Notes under the pieces: generated by a model
What the model was told of the DNA's origin: nothing
What the model saw: the letters and a program-made list of their open reading frames with translations, nothing else
The model's database searches: none
Assembly (NCBI GenBank): GCA_009176605.1
Contig: SEYY01008329.1
Coordinates: 25,001-75,756 of the forward strand
Length of the DNA stretch: 50,756 nucleotides
DNA from: Armadillidium nasatum
Lineage: Eukaryota > Arthropoda > Malacostraca > Isopoda > Armadillidiidae
Reading direction: 5' to 3'
Program-made: the position numbers and the translations under genes
In this document: positions 1 to 18,225 of the stretch, one piece after another
Numbering within the stretch: the stretch's first letter is position 1
Layout: each line of letters starts with the position of its first letter

Positions 1-1276
1 ATTATATATATATATAGTATATGATCACATATAATAATTCCTGTTAATTTTCGAGAGGTGAGGTCACGATGGGAAGAGACGCTGGTCAAAAGGATGATGA
101 TTTTAAAAAGAAAACAAAACTTCAACCACAAAATAAATAGGAGTTTTTAGAGATGAGTTAAATTACTTTTTGTGTTTCGGTTATGGTTTTCTAACTTGTT
201 TTTTTTTTATTTTAGGTTATGGTCTTGATTTTGAAAATAATATACACCATATCCAATTCAATTTTCCAACACAATTATAAACATTTGATAATTGTTGATT
301 ATAATAACAAACTTAAATAATATTTTTGACATTTACAAAGTCGATTTATACGAACGACTTACCTTGGATTGGAGCTCATCACCACAAGCCCATCCGTGAG
401 TCCCTTAATTTGTTTTATTTGTTTTGTTTGTAAAGTAAATACGTAAAATAAATATTTTCATTGTATTTTTCAGTTCCAACCTGGGAACTAATACATAACG
501 CTTTCGTAAGTCATCGTACGGATAGATCGTTCTTGCACATTAAACAGTCTGCAAGGATTTCGTTTATTACGTTCCCCAATCAAATCATTGCCCTTCGTTG
601 TCGTTGCATAGTCTGTTCCATTCAGTTATCAATTCCTTTCCTGATTTCGATAAAACGTTTTCATTCTGTTTTTCCTGTACAAAGCCTTTACCTCAATAAA
701 GAAATAAGTTTTTCTTTCGGTTTCTTTATCCCTTCGTGTTGCCATATTCTCGCTGCATACCGTTCCTTCATCGTGATCTTCCCTATAGCAATCGCTACGC
801 ATCTGAGGATCTTCGTTCGCTCAAGAAGGATTGCGACATCAAGTTTAATCTAAACCTCTTAATCAATTTCGTCCGTAGAAAAGGAGAAGTGGACGACACA
901 AGAGATTCACACTTCAACTAAATATTGTAAGTTTAAATTCAAAAATTTTTCTCTGTTAGGAGTATACAGAAAAAAAAAAATTTGAATTTGAATGTGAACA
1001 AATTTTAACTGTTAAATTAACAATTGTAGGTATAAGCTATTTTCTGTTTTATTAATCAGTTAATCAATTTAACTGATCAAATAATTTAAAGAAAATTAAA
1101 AATCTAGACATGAAAAATATGATACAATATTCGACAAACAAGTTATTTAAAAGACTTAAGGTGAAACAATCGTTAAAATTATTGGACCCAGGGAAGTCAC
1201 TACACGTAATAAAATGTTAACAAATATAATAATTAACAAAGCTTTTATATTAATAAATTAATGTTTGTTTATATTC
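1..1276. other. AT-rich left edge, no gene established
   Basis: No convincing gene. A 23-codon basic/acidic small ORF runs 69-140 (starts MGRDAGQKDD, ends at TAG). Splice-like signals occur on the + strand: a donor GTGAGT at 394, an acceptor TTTTTCAG ending at 473 and a donor GTAAGT at 506, bracketing a 32-bp segment. On the minus strand a donor-like GTAAGT lies at about 361. These could belong to a short-exon gene entering from the left, but no reading frame continues across them. Long open frames at 461-921 are low-complexity T-rich translation with no recognisable motif. Confidence 0.4.
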
Positions 1277-1353
1277 CATTAGACCAATGGTTCTTAACCT
1301 TTTCTGGGTCTCAGAACCATTTAAAAGAAGTTGATGAGAGCTATGGACCCCTT

Positions 1354-1590
<237 letters not shown>

Positions 1591-1898
1591 ATAATTAATT
1601 ATGTTTATTGTTACGAAGTTATATTGTATGTTAAAAAAGACATTCCTGGGAAATCATATTTTATAAATTACAAAAAAAAAAAAAAAAAAAAAAAATCAAT
1701 AACAGAATCCAATAATAATTTATTTGAAGATTAATTTTACAACAAATATATTGAACACAACATGCCAAATAAATAAAAAAAATAGTAATAATAATAATAA
1801 AAAAAATGAACAGAACAAAAAAAAAAAAAATTAAAAAAACGGATCAATATATAATCATGATATGCATTTTGTGCATTTACTTTAATAATATAAATATT

Positions 1899-2188
<290 letters not shown>

Positions 2189-4256
2189 CTCCTACTGTCT
2201 CTATCCTCAATTTTCAGCCAAAGGCGGTTATTGCGCATATGTGCGCAACGATGTCGTTTGTTCTCGTGTCTCTAATTTGGAATCTTCCGAATTTTCCACA
2301 TTATGGTTCAGGCTCTCTTGCCATTCTACGACTAAATTCATTTGTTCTGTTTATTTATCTCCTAATTCTACTGACTATCCTAAATTCTTTGACTATTGAA
2401 ACTCCAAAATAGAGCACATTCTCTCTTCTTCTCCTTTCTCGGAAATCATCATATTAGGTGATTTCAATGTTCACCACTGCCAATGGCTTTCTTCTAGTTC
2501 TCATGATACAGTTGGTGAACGTCCCTTCCATTTCGCTATCAAAAACGACCTTGAGAAGTTGATGCAGCTCCCTACTCGTATCCCAGATCGTCTTAGAGAT
2601 GAACCCAACATTCTAGACCTTTTTCTAACTTTTAATCCTTCTCCTTATACTGTTAAATTCTTTTCTCCTCTGGGTTCCTCCGATCACCTTCTTATCCCTG
2701 TATCCTCTTCTATCTCTTCAAGTCTTCCGCAGAAAAGACCCCCTTCCATTGAAAGGAAACGTTTGTGGCATTTCGGTGCCCCAAGCTGGTCGGACTTGCG
2801 GTCGTACTTCTTTGATTTCCCATGGAATGATTAATTATTGCTTCCGTGGGAGGGGTCCCACGGAGTGTGCAGAACGCATTACCGAGGTGATTCTCTCTCG
2901 TATGGAGGCGTCCATTCAATTTACTTTCCCTTCTACTAAACCCAACAAACCTTGGTTTAACCCTGCTTATTCTCGCGCTATCAGCCGCAGGGATCTTGCC
3001 TTCAGGGTTACCTTCATCTTCAAACTCCAGAAATTCACGCAACTTATATTTCATCCCGGAATCGTGCAAAATCTATCCTTCGTAACACTAAAAACTCTTT
3101 TCTCGGTAGAAAATGCAATAATCTTTCTGGTTCTTCTTCTTCACATTCTTTCTGGCATTTTTCAAAAATTTCAACTCTAACTTTGCTTCTTCCTCTTTCT
3201 CTCCTTTAATATCTCCCTTTCGGTATCTATCCTTCTCTCTAATTTCCTTTCCGGTTGTTCTATAGCAGCTGTTGTAGACGGCCACCATTCTTCCTTTAAT
3301 TAAATCTATTAATAGTGGTGTTCCTCAGGGATCTGTCCTACCCTCAACAAGTTTTCTGCTTTTCATTAATGACCTTCTTTCTATTACCTCATCTCCTATC
3401 AATTCCTATGTTGATGACTTCACCCTTTATTACTCCTTCCAGTTTGAAAAACGCCCCACCCAACAGCAGTTGATAGACTAACCTCTGATCTTTCACGTAT
3501 TTCAAATTGGGGTAGAGAAATATGGTTGTTTTCAATGCCTCAAAAACTCAGCTCCTTCATCTCTCCACTCGACACAATCTTCCACAAAACTCAAACTTTC
3601 ATCTGTTCTTAATATTCTTGGCGTATCATTTTCTCGTGATCTTCCTTGGAAAAATCACATTACTTCTCTTTCTAAACAAGTTTCTAAGAGGTTGGATGTT
3701 CTGAGGTGCCTTCAAAATTATTTCACACCACCCCAGTTGCTTGCTCTCTATGGGGGTGTTGTCCGCTCCTGTATGGAGTGTGCTTCACACATCTGGGGTG
3801 GTTCCACTCATTCAGCTTTTCTTGAGAAGGTGAAGTCTAGGGGTTTTCGTCTCATCAACTCTCCTGCTCTTATTAACTCTCTCCAATCTCTTTCTGCCCG
3901 TCGAATTGTTGCGTCACTTTCTCTTTACTATTGCTATTACAATGGACACTGCTCTTCTGAACTCTCTCGTCGCACACCTCCTCCACTGAGAAGAGCTCGT
4001 GCCACACGCCTTTCTCCACAGTCTCATCCTTTCTCTGTCCAACTCACAGACCCCAAATTTAACCGCTTTGCTCACTCTTACATATACTCTACTGGTAAAG
4101 TCTGGAACACACTCCCTTTATCTGTTTTCCCAACTTCCTTTGACTTGCATATTTTCAAACGCAGTGTATCTGGACATGCCGGCCACCATCGACCAAGGTA
4201 GATTTTTCCTAATTTCAGTGGAATTTGGTAGGTCTCCGGCTTTTGCCCACCGGAGG
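2189..4256 (+). pseudogene. Decayed jockey-like non-LTR retrotransposon (ORF2), LINE copy 1
   Basis: The order of pieces matches endonuclease plus reverse transcriptase of a jockey-clade LINE. The endonuclease half is seen from about 2215 to 2834 in one frame, with [10 protein letters not shown] (about 2458-2487), SDHLLI near 2680 and an in-frame stop at 2397. The frame shifts near 2830 and again near 3010. The reverse transcriptase shows SGVPQGSV near 3313-3340 and YVDD near 3408, the catalytic YxDD. The finger region before SGVPQGS is deleted. A long C-terminal part (3692-4201) ends with VWNTLPLSVFP. The sense strand is notably pyrimidine-rich. The 3' untranslated end is GGAATTTGGTAGG...CACCGGAGG, followed immediately by (TA)n at 4257. 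Not functional. The clade is judged from motif order and lack of a visible RNase H. Confidence 0.85.
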
Positions 4257-4406
<150 letters not shown>

Positions 4407-4549
4407 ACAATATATATCTATCATGTGAAAACTGAAACTGTTAAGGATTAATTATCATATGGGGCATTAGGTGTTAATGTTTATCTAATACTCGTTGACC
4501 CCATGAAACCTATACATAGATTCCAAGGTTAAGAACCCCTGCACTAGAC

Positions 4550-6165
4550 CATTCCAGATTCAATTCAGTGAAAAATTAAGAAAATCTAAACTTTTATCCC
4601 GCCGCTGAGAGGTTTCAGAAAATACAGTGGTTCAATTGCATTTTCTGGACAGTTTAGACGTTTTAATAAAATTATTAAATTTAAGTAATTTAAATCAATG
4701 ACTGCGAAAATATAAAATTTATTTCTGAGAATTTAATTTTTACTAAGATATATTATGTTAAAGCTATCCAAACAGCACAATTGTCTATATAAATTTTTAA
4801 TATTAGCAGTAACATCAGTCGGTTATCATGAAACTTATATGGAATGTTTGAAGTAAGCTGTAAAGAAAGGAAAAACGTAAAATAAACACTGAGAAATAAA
4901 TGACTCTGAAAAAGTTACGACGTCTCCTAAATTTAATATTTAAAATGTTAAATAAATTTTACTACCTATCCATACTTAACCTAACCTAACTAGACATTAT
5001 TTAACCTAACCTATCAACCTATTCTAACCTATCAAATCCTAACCCTGTAAATATTAATTTCTGGAAAAAAAAATATTTCTATTTTCGTAATTAGCTTTTA
5101 AAATAACTTAAGATATGCAAATTTTTTTTATTAAATTCCTGAACAATCCAGAAAATGTAAATGACCTCATGAAATATTATTAATGCATTGCACAAATTAT
5201 TACATTATAATAACGTATTATGAACTTCTTATAATTAATGATTTTTTTAAAAAATAATTATTATTTATTAATTATTCAATTGGCTAACTCTTGGTTCCAA
5301 TAATTTTAAATATGATTATCGTTAAAGTCTTTTAAATATCTTGTTTCCTGTACATATGATCCTATTTTCTATCTAAATTTTTTTCTTATTAATTGAAATA
5401 TTCGATGGATTAAATCAATTAGCGGATTCAATAAAATAGATGATAGCAAAGTTTATGATAGTATAATATATTTACTTTGTTTATATTTATCAGCTGATAT
5501 TTGTTTACATCCGGGAGTTTTTTTTATCGTGGAACGCTCTTAGTGAAATAAAAAATGGTGAATCTAAAGCGCAGTTGGTGTGAGGGTTTACCGATAGGTC
5601 TATGGTGTTGGGATGGAAGTTTGTGGTAGTAGCATGGTACCATAATAGGCTGTGATGGTACTAGAAGTATTTTCGGTAAATTTATACAACCAATTTTTGC
5701 TTATTATTGAAAGGAACTTCCCTTCAATAATTAAAGCTACAGATAAAGTTTATTTAACGCTTTAAGTGAATTTAAACAAAGCACTGTAATGATGTTATAA
5801 ATAAATAAAGCTGTTGTAGACCTAAATTGCAGTGGTTGTATTGATGGTAAATAGAATTAAAAATAAAGGTAATGATAATTTTTAGTTCCACTGAAGCATT
5901 TTTTTTTTTACCTCATTGAAAGTGTAGACAAATACTGAAATGTATTGCCGAAAATAAAGGTAACCTGGAAATTGGTAGTTATTGAAAGTATAAACTGGAA
6001 ATTTAGTTTATATTGAAGGAACTTCAAAATAGAATGCAGGAAAACTAAATTCAGTAAATGTAAACATAGTTAAAGTATTAAAAATCCTTTTATAAAATGA
6101 TAAAACTAGGCCATCTTCACTGAGGCTATTGTTAACGCTGCTATTTAAAAAAAAAAAAAACGGTT
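4550..6165. other. AT-rich spacer with TTAGG-like tract, no gene seen
   Basis: Contains a degenerate CCTAA-type tract at 4978-5042 (AACCTAACCTAAC and variants) of the arthropod telomere type. A 24-codon small ORF at 5555-5629 (starts MVNLKRSWCEG, Trp/Cys-rich) follows a slightly more GC-rich stretch with CATCCGGGAG, which could be a promoter or 5' exon of the downstream gene. That link is a guess. Confidence 0.35.
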
Positions 6166-7044
<879 letters not shown>

Positions 7045-7304
7045 GGTATAGGTTAAGAAGTTTTGTGACACTTATCACATTGTTTTTCACTAAGAACTAA
7101 TTTAAAATGTTGCAAAAACGCAAGAAGACACCAATCTCTAGAACAAATTAAACTTGTCTTGAATATTCATCTTAAAATAAATGACCTATCTCAATGTAAG
7201 GGAAAGTTCAACTAAGATTACGACTATCAAAATTTTAAAATATCAATTAAAACCGAAATTTCAAAATATCGACATATAAGGTCAGAAAACTTCTTAACCT
7301 AAGC
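7045..7304. mobile_element. Small TIR element (MITE-like)
   Basis: The left end carries GGTTAAGAAGTTTTGTGAC (about 7050-7068) and the right end carries the inverse GTCAGAAAACTTCTTAACC (about 7281-7299), followed by TAAGCC. This is about 260 bp with no coding content. The right end TAAGCCATATA is the same as in the elements at 41454 and 42353. Confidence 0.65.
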
Positions 7305-7310
7305 CATATA

Positions 7311-7376
<66 letters not shown>
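7305..7376. repeat. (TA)n array
   Basis: About 72 bp immediately after the TAAGCC terminus. Confidence 0.95.
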
Positions 7377-10496
<3,120 letters not shown>

Positions 10497-10596
10497 AGTA
10501 ATTTTTAATTATTTCCCACCACTTGCTGGTTGCCACCACTCGCGGGTCGGAAGCTACAAGATAAACCTTCCGTAAACATATGTACGTGTGCCATGC

Positions 10597-11278
<682 letters not shown>

Positions 11279-11434
11279 TGATTTATAGTAAAAAACTTTA
11301 TATTTATTTAAATTATGGCACCGATTAGAAAACCTTCCTCCCTACAGAATTTGAGTTTAGATCAAATTTCACACAATATTTTAAAACATGCAACAATATG
11401 CCGTTACTATAATGTATCCATTATGAGTAAAGAG
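11279..11434 (+). CDS. LRR protein gene, exon 1 (coding from 11315)
   Basis: The acceptor at 11277-11278 gives a 36-nt 5' UTR, then ATG at 11315 and 40 codons to the donor GTAAGA at 11435 (phase 0). The encoded N-terminus contains PSSLQNLSLDQI (residues 7-18), similar to the first half of a VHL/SOCS (Elongin-BC) box, SLxxLCxxxI, with Ser in place of Cys. The full eight-exon model (11315-34203) reads about 517 aa after one frame correction. It is mostly leucine-rich repeats of the Cys-containing/AMN1-FBXL style. Such proteins commonly act as substrate receptors of cullin-RING ubiquitin ligases in cytoplasm or nucleus. Orthology is unknown; FBXL-like, ZYG11/ZER1-like or an arthropod-specific family are all possible. 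Confidence 0.75.
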
Positions 11435-11529
11435 GTAAGAGTTTAGGTATTTTGTAAATGGCAAGATAAATAAAATGACCTTTCTTTAAACACAGTAACC
11501 TATTAGTATTTTAATCATAAATATTGCAG

Positions 11530-11684
11530 TTTCGGAAACTTGGTTGGTACATCAAAGGATGGGTTCCACCACTATTACGTAGCAGTCTTTTTCATATCAT
11601 CATAAAGAGAATGTCTTTGAGTAAAGGAGAAGATATTCATGCAGAAATTGTTATATTTTTGATGCAGTTTTTAATTTCAGATGA
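11530..11684 (+). CDS. LRR protein gene, exon 2
   Basis: Acceptor TATTGCAG at 11529, donor GTAAGT at 11685, 155 nt, entering in phase 0 and leaving with two bases of a codon. It encodes residues 41-92, including KLGWYIKGWVPPLLRSSLF. The WVPPLL segment could be the cullin-binding second half of a VHL/SOCS-type box. The part from KRMSLS to the end looks helical and leads into the repeats. Intron 1 is only 95 bp. Confidence 0.8.
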
Positions 11685-11722
11685 GTAAGTTTGTGTATTT
11701 GCTTCATTATTGTGCTTTAGAG

Positions 11723-11723
<1 letters not shown>

Positions 11724-11789
<66 letters not shown>
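11724..11789. repeat. (TA)n array in intron 2
   Basis: About 66 bp, within the 270-bp intron 2. Confidence 0.97.
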
Positions 11790-11792
<3 letters not shown>

Positions 11793-11954
11793 TATATTTT
11801 TTTATTATTATACTTTTATAACAACAACAACAAAGTTATAAAAACTAAATATGGATTATTAGCTTCGGCATTCTGAAATACATAATCTGACATTTTTTTT
11901 TTTTTTTTTTTTACATTACCCGTTTGTAGTATAAGTTAAATTATTTTTTAATAG

Positions 11955-12099
11955 GATACGCTACTTGAATTTTTCTGATCTTATCTACGCTGGTACTGTT
12001 GGCTATGATGTTTTGGACACATTTGAAAATGGCATGGGAGACGTGTTTCCTTATTTACCAAAGCTCACACATCTTGATTTGTCAACACATAAAAATGAG
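11955..12099 (+). CDS. LRR protein gene, exon 3
   Basis: Acceptor AATAG at 11954 completes a Glu codon with the preceding GA; 145 nt to donor GTAATT at 12100, phase 0. It encodes residues 92-140 (EIRYLNFSDLIYAG to THLDLSTHKNE), the first clear LRR strands (IRYLNFSD, LTHLDLST). Confidence 0.8.
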
Positions 12100-12223
12100 G
12101 TAATTATTAGTATTATTATTTATCATTATCTGTACATTTACTAAAAAAAAATTATTATTATTATTTATTTTTTTATGAAATATTTTGTATATGAAGTAAA
12201 TGAATACCATCTATAAAATTTTG

Positions 12224-12339
<116 letters not shown>

Positions 12340-13024
12340 ACCACCAAATAAGATTACTTAAATTTTTACAATGATGATTCTCATTAATAATGAAGTAGAG
12401 CATGAATGATTTTGTTATTGCTTGGCAAGCTTGAGATACCCAGAATTAACTCCTACCAATGTTCCTAGCAAATTTTGCCAATCCACTATACATACCAAAA
12501 CAACAACACACCAGGTATCTCACTGGGACATGATTTTGTGTTGCTTTGCACCAAAATAATCACACTGTGCACAAAGCTACACTAATGTGTTAACCATCCC
12601 AAGTTTCAAGGTTTACTCAAACTTTCATCCAGTCATTGTAAATACATTGTGGATATCAGAAAAGAAAGGAATATATGAACAAAGAAATTAGAATTTTGAC
12701 CAAAGGTTAATGAAGTAGAAATCATCACTAAAGACCAAGGGTGTAGACGATTGAAATTGACATTCCACTAAGAAAGTTGTATAAGAGCTCTCAAATGATT
12801 AGTTAATAAATTAATTGATGTCCCGTAAATGAAGTTAAATAATAATAAAGTTATATAAGATAGTAATAATTATCGAAGATTAATTGATATTGTAGTACTA
12901 AAATTATATATAAACTTTCAAATGGTGGATTGATTGATGTCCCACATATAAAGTTACGCATGCAGTCATACAAATTGTGTGTGTAGGGTTTTCACGAGTT
13001 AATATATTTTAATGTTCATTTCAG

Positions 13025-13521
13025 GTATCACTTCCCTCTTGTTCCTACAACATAATGGAATCTATTGGATGGAATTGCCCAAATCTACGAATTTTGAACC
13101 TTAATAATAATAACAGAGTAACCAATGACTGTTTAAAGTGTTTAGAACCCTTAAACTTTAGATTGGGTTGTCCCATTGTTAGAAGAGATTTATCTTCAGG
13201 AATGCAGTATTACCAACAGCATCATTTCATGGTTACTGGAAACCTTTGAAAATATTAAAAGAATTGGATATAATGATATGGGTAGTATTTTATACAACTA
13301 TTATTATTCTGTACGAGCTGTAAGACATAAGACAAAGCTTAAGTTGCAGTACATTGATAATAGTGAGTCCACTTGTACGCGACCTGATGGTTCGCTAGTA
13401 CGTATTATTAGCAGAATATGTCCTGATATAGACAATTTAAGAATAAGAGTTTCAGATTCAGATTGTGATGAGCTCTACAGACTTCGTTCTTTAACAAAAT
13501 TGGAATTGAGATTTTATACTG
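13025..13521 (+). CDS. LRR protein gene, exon 4 (contains a frame break)
   Basis: Acceptor TTTCAG at 13024, donor GTAAGC at 13522. The first part reads VSLPSCSYNIMESIGWNCPN then LRILNLNNNNRVTNDCLKC, classic LRR. After LEPL the frame drifts to a stop at 13246. In the +1 frame the LRR continues from about 13155 as LLEEIYLQECSITNS, and then LTKLELRF leads up to the donor. Dropping one base gives 496 nt and a phase-1 exit that fits exon 5 exactly. The break lies between about 13155 and 13180. It is either an assembly/sequencing indel (likely, since all other exons are intact) or a genuine inactivating mutation. Confidence 0.75.
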
Positions 13522-14015
13522 GTAAGCACTGATTAAACTTTGTTTTAGAAATAGTGAAGGTATTTGTTAGGGATTATTTATATAAGTAAGAAAGTCCTTT
13601 AGGGATCTTAGTCTTTTAGGATCTGTGTGTGTACATTGCCTTTCAATTATAAGAAAGTTTGCAATTTTACCCACTTCTATTTTACGTTCTGTTAGCCAGG
13701 GTGAATCCATATATACATAACTCTAGTTTGTTGGTAGTTATGGAATGAGGAATTGGAATCAGTAATTGGAAAAATTGGAAATTTTTCTTTAACCCAAAAG
13801 TGGTGCTTTGCTCATATTTTTATTTTGTATTTTAAGCTTGTTAAGAAACTAGATTTTATCTGTTATACAGTATATCTATTCCTTTAATTAAGATTTTAAT
13901 GACATTAGCATCCATGAATAAGCATTTTCATATAAATACATCATTTTTTAGTTCAGAAATCTCTCAACATAGCATCATTAATATCATAAACAAAGAAAGA
14001 ATCCTTCTTAGAGGT

Positions 14016-14017
<2 letters not shown>

Positions 14018-14088
<71 letters not shown>
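14018..14088. repeat. (TA)n array in intron 4
   Basis: About 71 bp. Confidence 0.97.
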
Positions 14089-14090
<2 letters not shown>

Positions 14091-15431
14091 CAAGAATTTA
14101 AATTCTTCACTCATCACTTCATTCATCCTTTTTAAGGGAGATGCAAATAATAATAAAAACTGCATAACTCCCTCTCAAACACTAACTTTACCATATCTTT
14201 TGACAGCCCCACTGTCTCATCCAATAGCATCATTAATAATCTTGGTCTTTACATAAATAATAGTCTTGTAAACACCATATCACCATGGTTGATAAGGTGG
14301 CTCCAAAAAAGAAAAAATATATATATATTGCAAGAACAAGGTATCTCCAGCTGGATAAGGGCCTTATATTTACCTCATTCAGCCATCTTTTGGATATGAT
14401 TGAGTCTCAGACTAATAAACTTTTCCTTAGTTTTTAATTCCTGAAGTCATTTGTAATGTGAAATTCGTGCTCTCCCTGCTTTCTGTAGATACCACAATGT
14501 CAGATGTTCAAGGAATTGATCTCTAACACTCCACCACCATTTGTTTAAAGTTCAGCCATTCCAAGCTTGCTTGTTGTGGTACCTAGTCCTATTTCTTTCC
14601 AATTACATTAGTTTTGTGAAATTCTTTGCCTTCCACTTTTTTTTTTATTTATTTACCCCTCCCCCCTCCCTCTCCTTTGACACACTTTAGAGGTGGCATT
14701 TGATTGGACCTGCATGGGTTTCTTCATGTCATTTCTTTAGATGCACATTTGTGGAATAGGGTGCCTTTTTTTTTGAAGGGTGACAAAAAGAGTGGAAGCA
14801 AGGATGAACCTTGCTACAAATAGGGAAGGTGAATTTCAAAATTGCAAATCCAGCAAGCATCCGGGATGATGAATAATGAAATTGAAGGTGCCTTAAAGTA
14901 TTTTACCTCTTTTTAAGCACATTTAGAGAGAGAGATGTTATTATTCCATGAAAGATCACAAGAAAAAGAATTTTAAAAGAATTTGATAATGAAGAAAAGT
15001 TGAAGTTACAAGTTTTTGAAAATGTTTGGATGGAAGTTTGTATTGAGTAAGAAGTTGAGCCAGTTATTCTTTGCATCTTTGTGATAAGAAAAATTAAAAG
15101 CTTAATTCGATGCAAGGCCATCTTTAACAATTGAAATATTAAATGGAGAAGAAAATGTGAGGTGGATTCACTTTCATAATAATATTGGTGAGGAGGTGCA
15201 AGATTGCTTAATCTTAGAAAAATAGGGGTTAAGCATCCCTGAAGAACATTACAAAATTTTACAAATTAGTTGCACAAGGTTTTTTTTATTCATGTAAATT
15301 GAATAAAATTTTAAGAGAAGCTAGAAACATTTTTGCTTGCTTTTGTTTAAAAAGAAATCATTAATGAAAAAAAATTTACCCTTCATTTTTTAATAATTAT
15401 ATAAAAATTTAAATGTTTTCAATTATTTTTA

Positions 15432-15553
<122 letters not shown>

Positions 15554-15566
15554 TTTTTTTTTTTTT

Positions 15567-15597
<31 letters not shown>

Positions 15598-15826
15598 CCC
15601 CAAATTTTAAGAAATTATATTTCTACAAACTCATTAAAAAAATTTTAAAATTTCTTTTATAGACGATTTTATAATATTGGCTCATTTAAATACATAAAAA
15701 ATGATACGTAAATAAGTAAATGTGTAAAATTATAATAATAGAATTTGGAATCAGTCGGAATCATAATCAGAATCAAGGGTGTCAGTTTGAGCACTTAAGA
15801 ATTTTTGTATCATCCCTTTGTATACC

Positions 15827-16082
<256 letters not shown>

Positions 16083-16314
16083 ACTTTTCCTTTAATTAAG
16101 TGAAAATATTAGCATACCAAAAAACTATACTTTTAACATTTATTGGTGATAATTATTAATAGGCTAAAAGATATACTATTTTAAATATTTTACAGACTAA
16201 TTGATTTACCGACTAATTAATAGGTTAGTTAAAAGGTATACTATTTCAAATAAATTACTGACTAATTAAGTTTCACTAGTAAGAGTATCTTAATTGACTT
16301 GAAATATTTTTAAG

Positions 16315-16316
<2 letters not shown>

Positions 16317-16378
<62 letters not shown>
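16317..16378. repeat. (TTA)n microsatellite
   Basis: About 62 bp of near-perfect ATT/TTA trinucleotide repeat. Confidence 0.97.
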
Positions 16379-18164
16379 GAAATGTTGAAGGTGGAAAGAT
16401 TATAACTCAAAAGACACAACCCCTTCCCCTCTTTCCTTTATTTTGGTCCTTTTTTTTTTGTGAGTAAGAAATGCCTGTTTGTGTTTGTAAAAATGCTGTT
16501 ATTGATAATTTCTTGACACAAAAAATAAAGTAATAAGAATGTATTAAAAAAATTGATGGTGAAAATTCTTAATTGCAATTAGACTAAAGAATTAATTTAA
16601 AAAATTATTTTCTGTCCTAAACCTTATGAAGAAACATTGTAATATTAAAATATAATATTGTAATTTTTGCTATTTGTAGATATATTTGGAATAGCTGCAT
16701 TAAGGAGGATTTATTAATACTCAAAAAAAAAAAAAAAAAAAAAGCTATAATATTGTGTGATAGTTAAGTTGTATATGAAAACCTAGGACAGTACATCATT
16801 GATATTGAGGAAAAGAAACTTAGATATTTTGAATGTAAGGCAAGTGTACAGTTAAAACCAAATAAATCTTTGCCTCATTTAATTTTTTTTTTTTTTTCAA
16901 TTAAAGTTTTAAACTGATTAAAATAATAAATAATTATCAAAATTGTTTCTTTGAACAAAAGTGTTGTTAATTTAACTAAGGAATGGGATATAAAATTAAT
17001 GTATTTAAAATGCAAATAACAAAAAGTAAATATTTATTGTTTGTTACTGTTGTAACCTATAACAATTAATTATATTCTACATTGTTAAGGTTTAGGAGTT
17101 AAAATAAAATATTTTCATCAATATAGCATAAGTTTGGACATATTTTAGGTCTTTTGTTTTCTATTATAGTGTTTTCTTCATTCAATATCCAAAATTTATG
17201 GTTTCAATTAAAACTATGGAGTCTGTCAGTAATTTTTAAGTGAACTAATTTTTATACATGTCACTGAACAAATCTTATTTGCATTTAAGTGTGTTTTTTT
17301 TGAAGTCTAACAGTTAATAGTTTTCTTGAATTATTAAGATAACTTGTCTTGTTTTACATGTATTTATGACTTCTTACATTTTGGAGGGTTAAGATGACTA
17401 CCTTGGTCATATTCATTACTCTTAAGGAACAATATCTTTTTACATAGTTTATCTCTTAAATATTCTCAGTATTGTTTTTAAATATGAAAGGTATATTCAT
17501 TTAGTTCATTTTCCTTTTTAGCACGGTTTGCAGTGGTTTTGTGCAAACTATTTACATGCACTTGAATTAGAATGTTTCCTGCAGCTTAAAATTTCCAACT
17601 TCAACAATTTATTGAATTAGATTCTATCCTGAATATTATTTGACTTTTATGATAGGTCTGTTAATGTCAAGTTTGCATAAAATAAAAAAAAAAGGATAAA
17701 ACTAAACTCTTCTTTAGTTACTTGATTTATTTCAGACCTGTATGCAGTAATTGATCCCCTTTATTATGCCAAAACTGATCAATGTATTCATATTTAAGGA
17801 CCTGAAAAACTATTTAAAAATATGAGGTTCTAGACATTTTTTTACCAACACCTAGTATAACACTTAATCTTTTTTTTTATTTTTCTGTGGAATATTTATC
17901 ATTTTGTTATAAATTAATCTGACATACCATATACTCCTATTAGTTTTAGTTTTAATAATCAAATTCTTGTTAGTATTATATGCTTAAAGAATGGAATCCT
18001 CTTCAGGAAAATATATATGAACAGTGTCTAATCTACCCACCAAAAACATTGAAAAATGTTCTTATATATAGATTGAAAAAGTCTTATTTTTGGATTTGTG
18101 TAATGTTTGGGTTAGAAAATATATATTATACACTCATATAATACATAGTATAATTTTTCTAAGG

Positions 18165-18225
<61 letters not shown>

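Noticed and set aside
461..921. Open frames of 130 and 61 codons at the left edge
   Set aside because: Low-complexity T-rich translation, overlapping frames, splice-like sites inside, no motif.
16317..16378. Possible CRISPR-like or regulatory array from regular spacing
   Set aside because: Simple (TTA)n with no unique spacers; host is eukaryotic.
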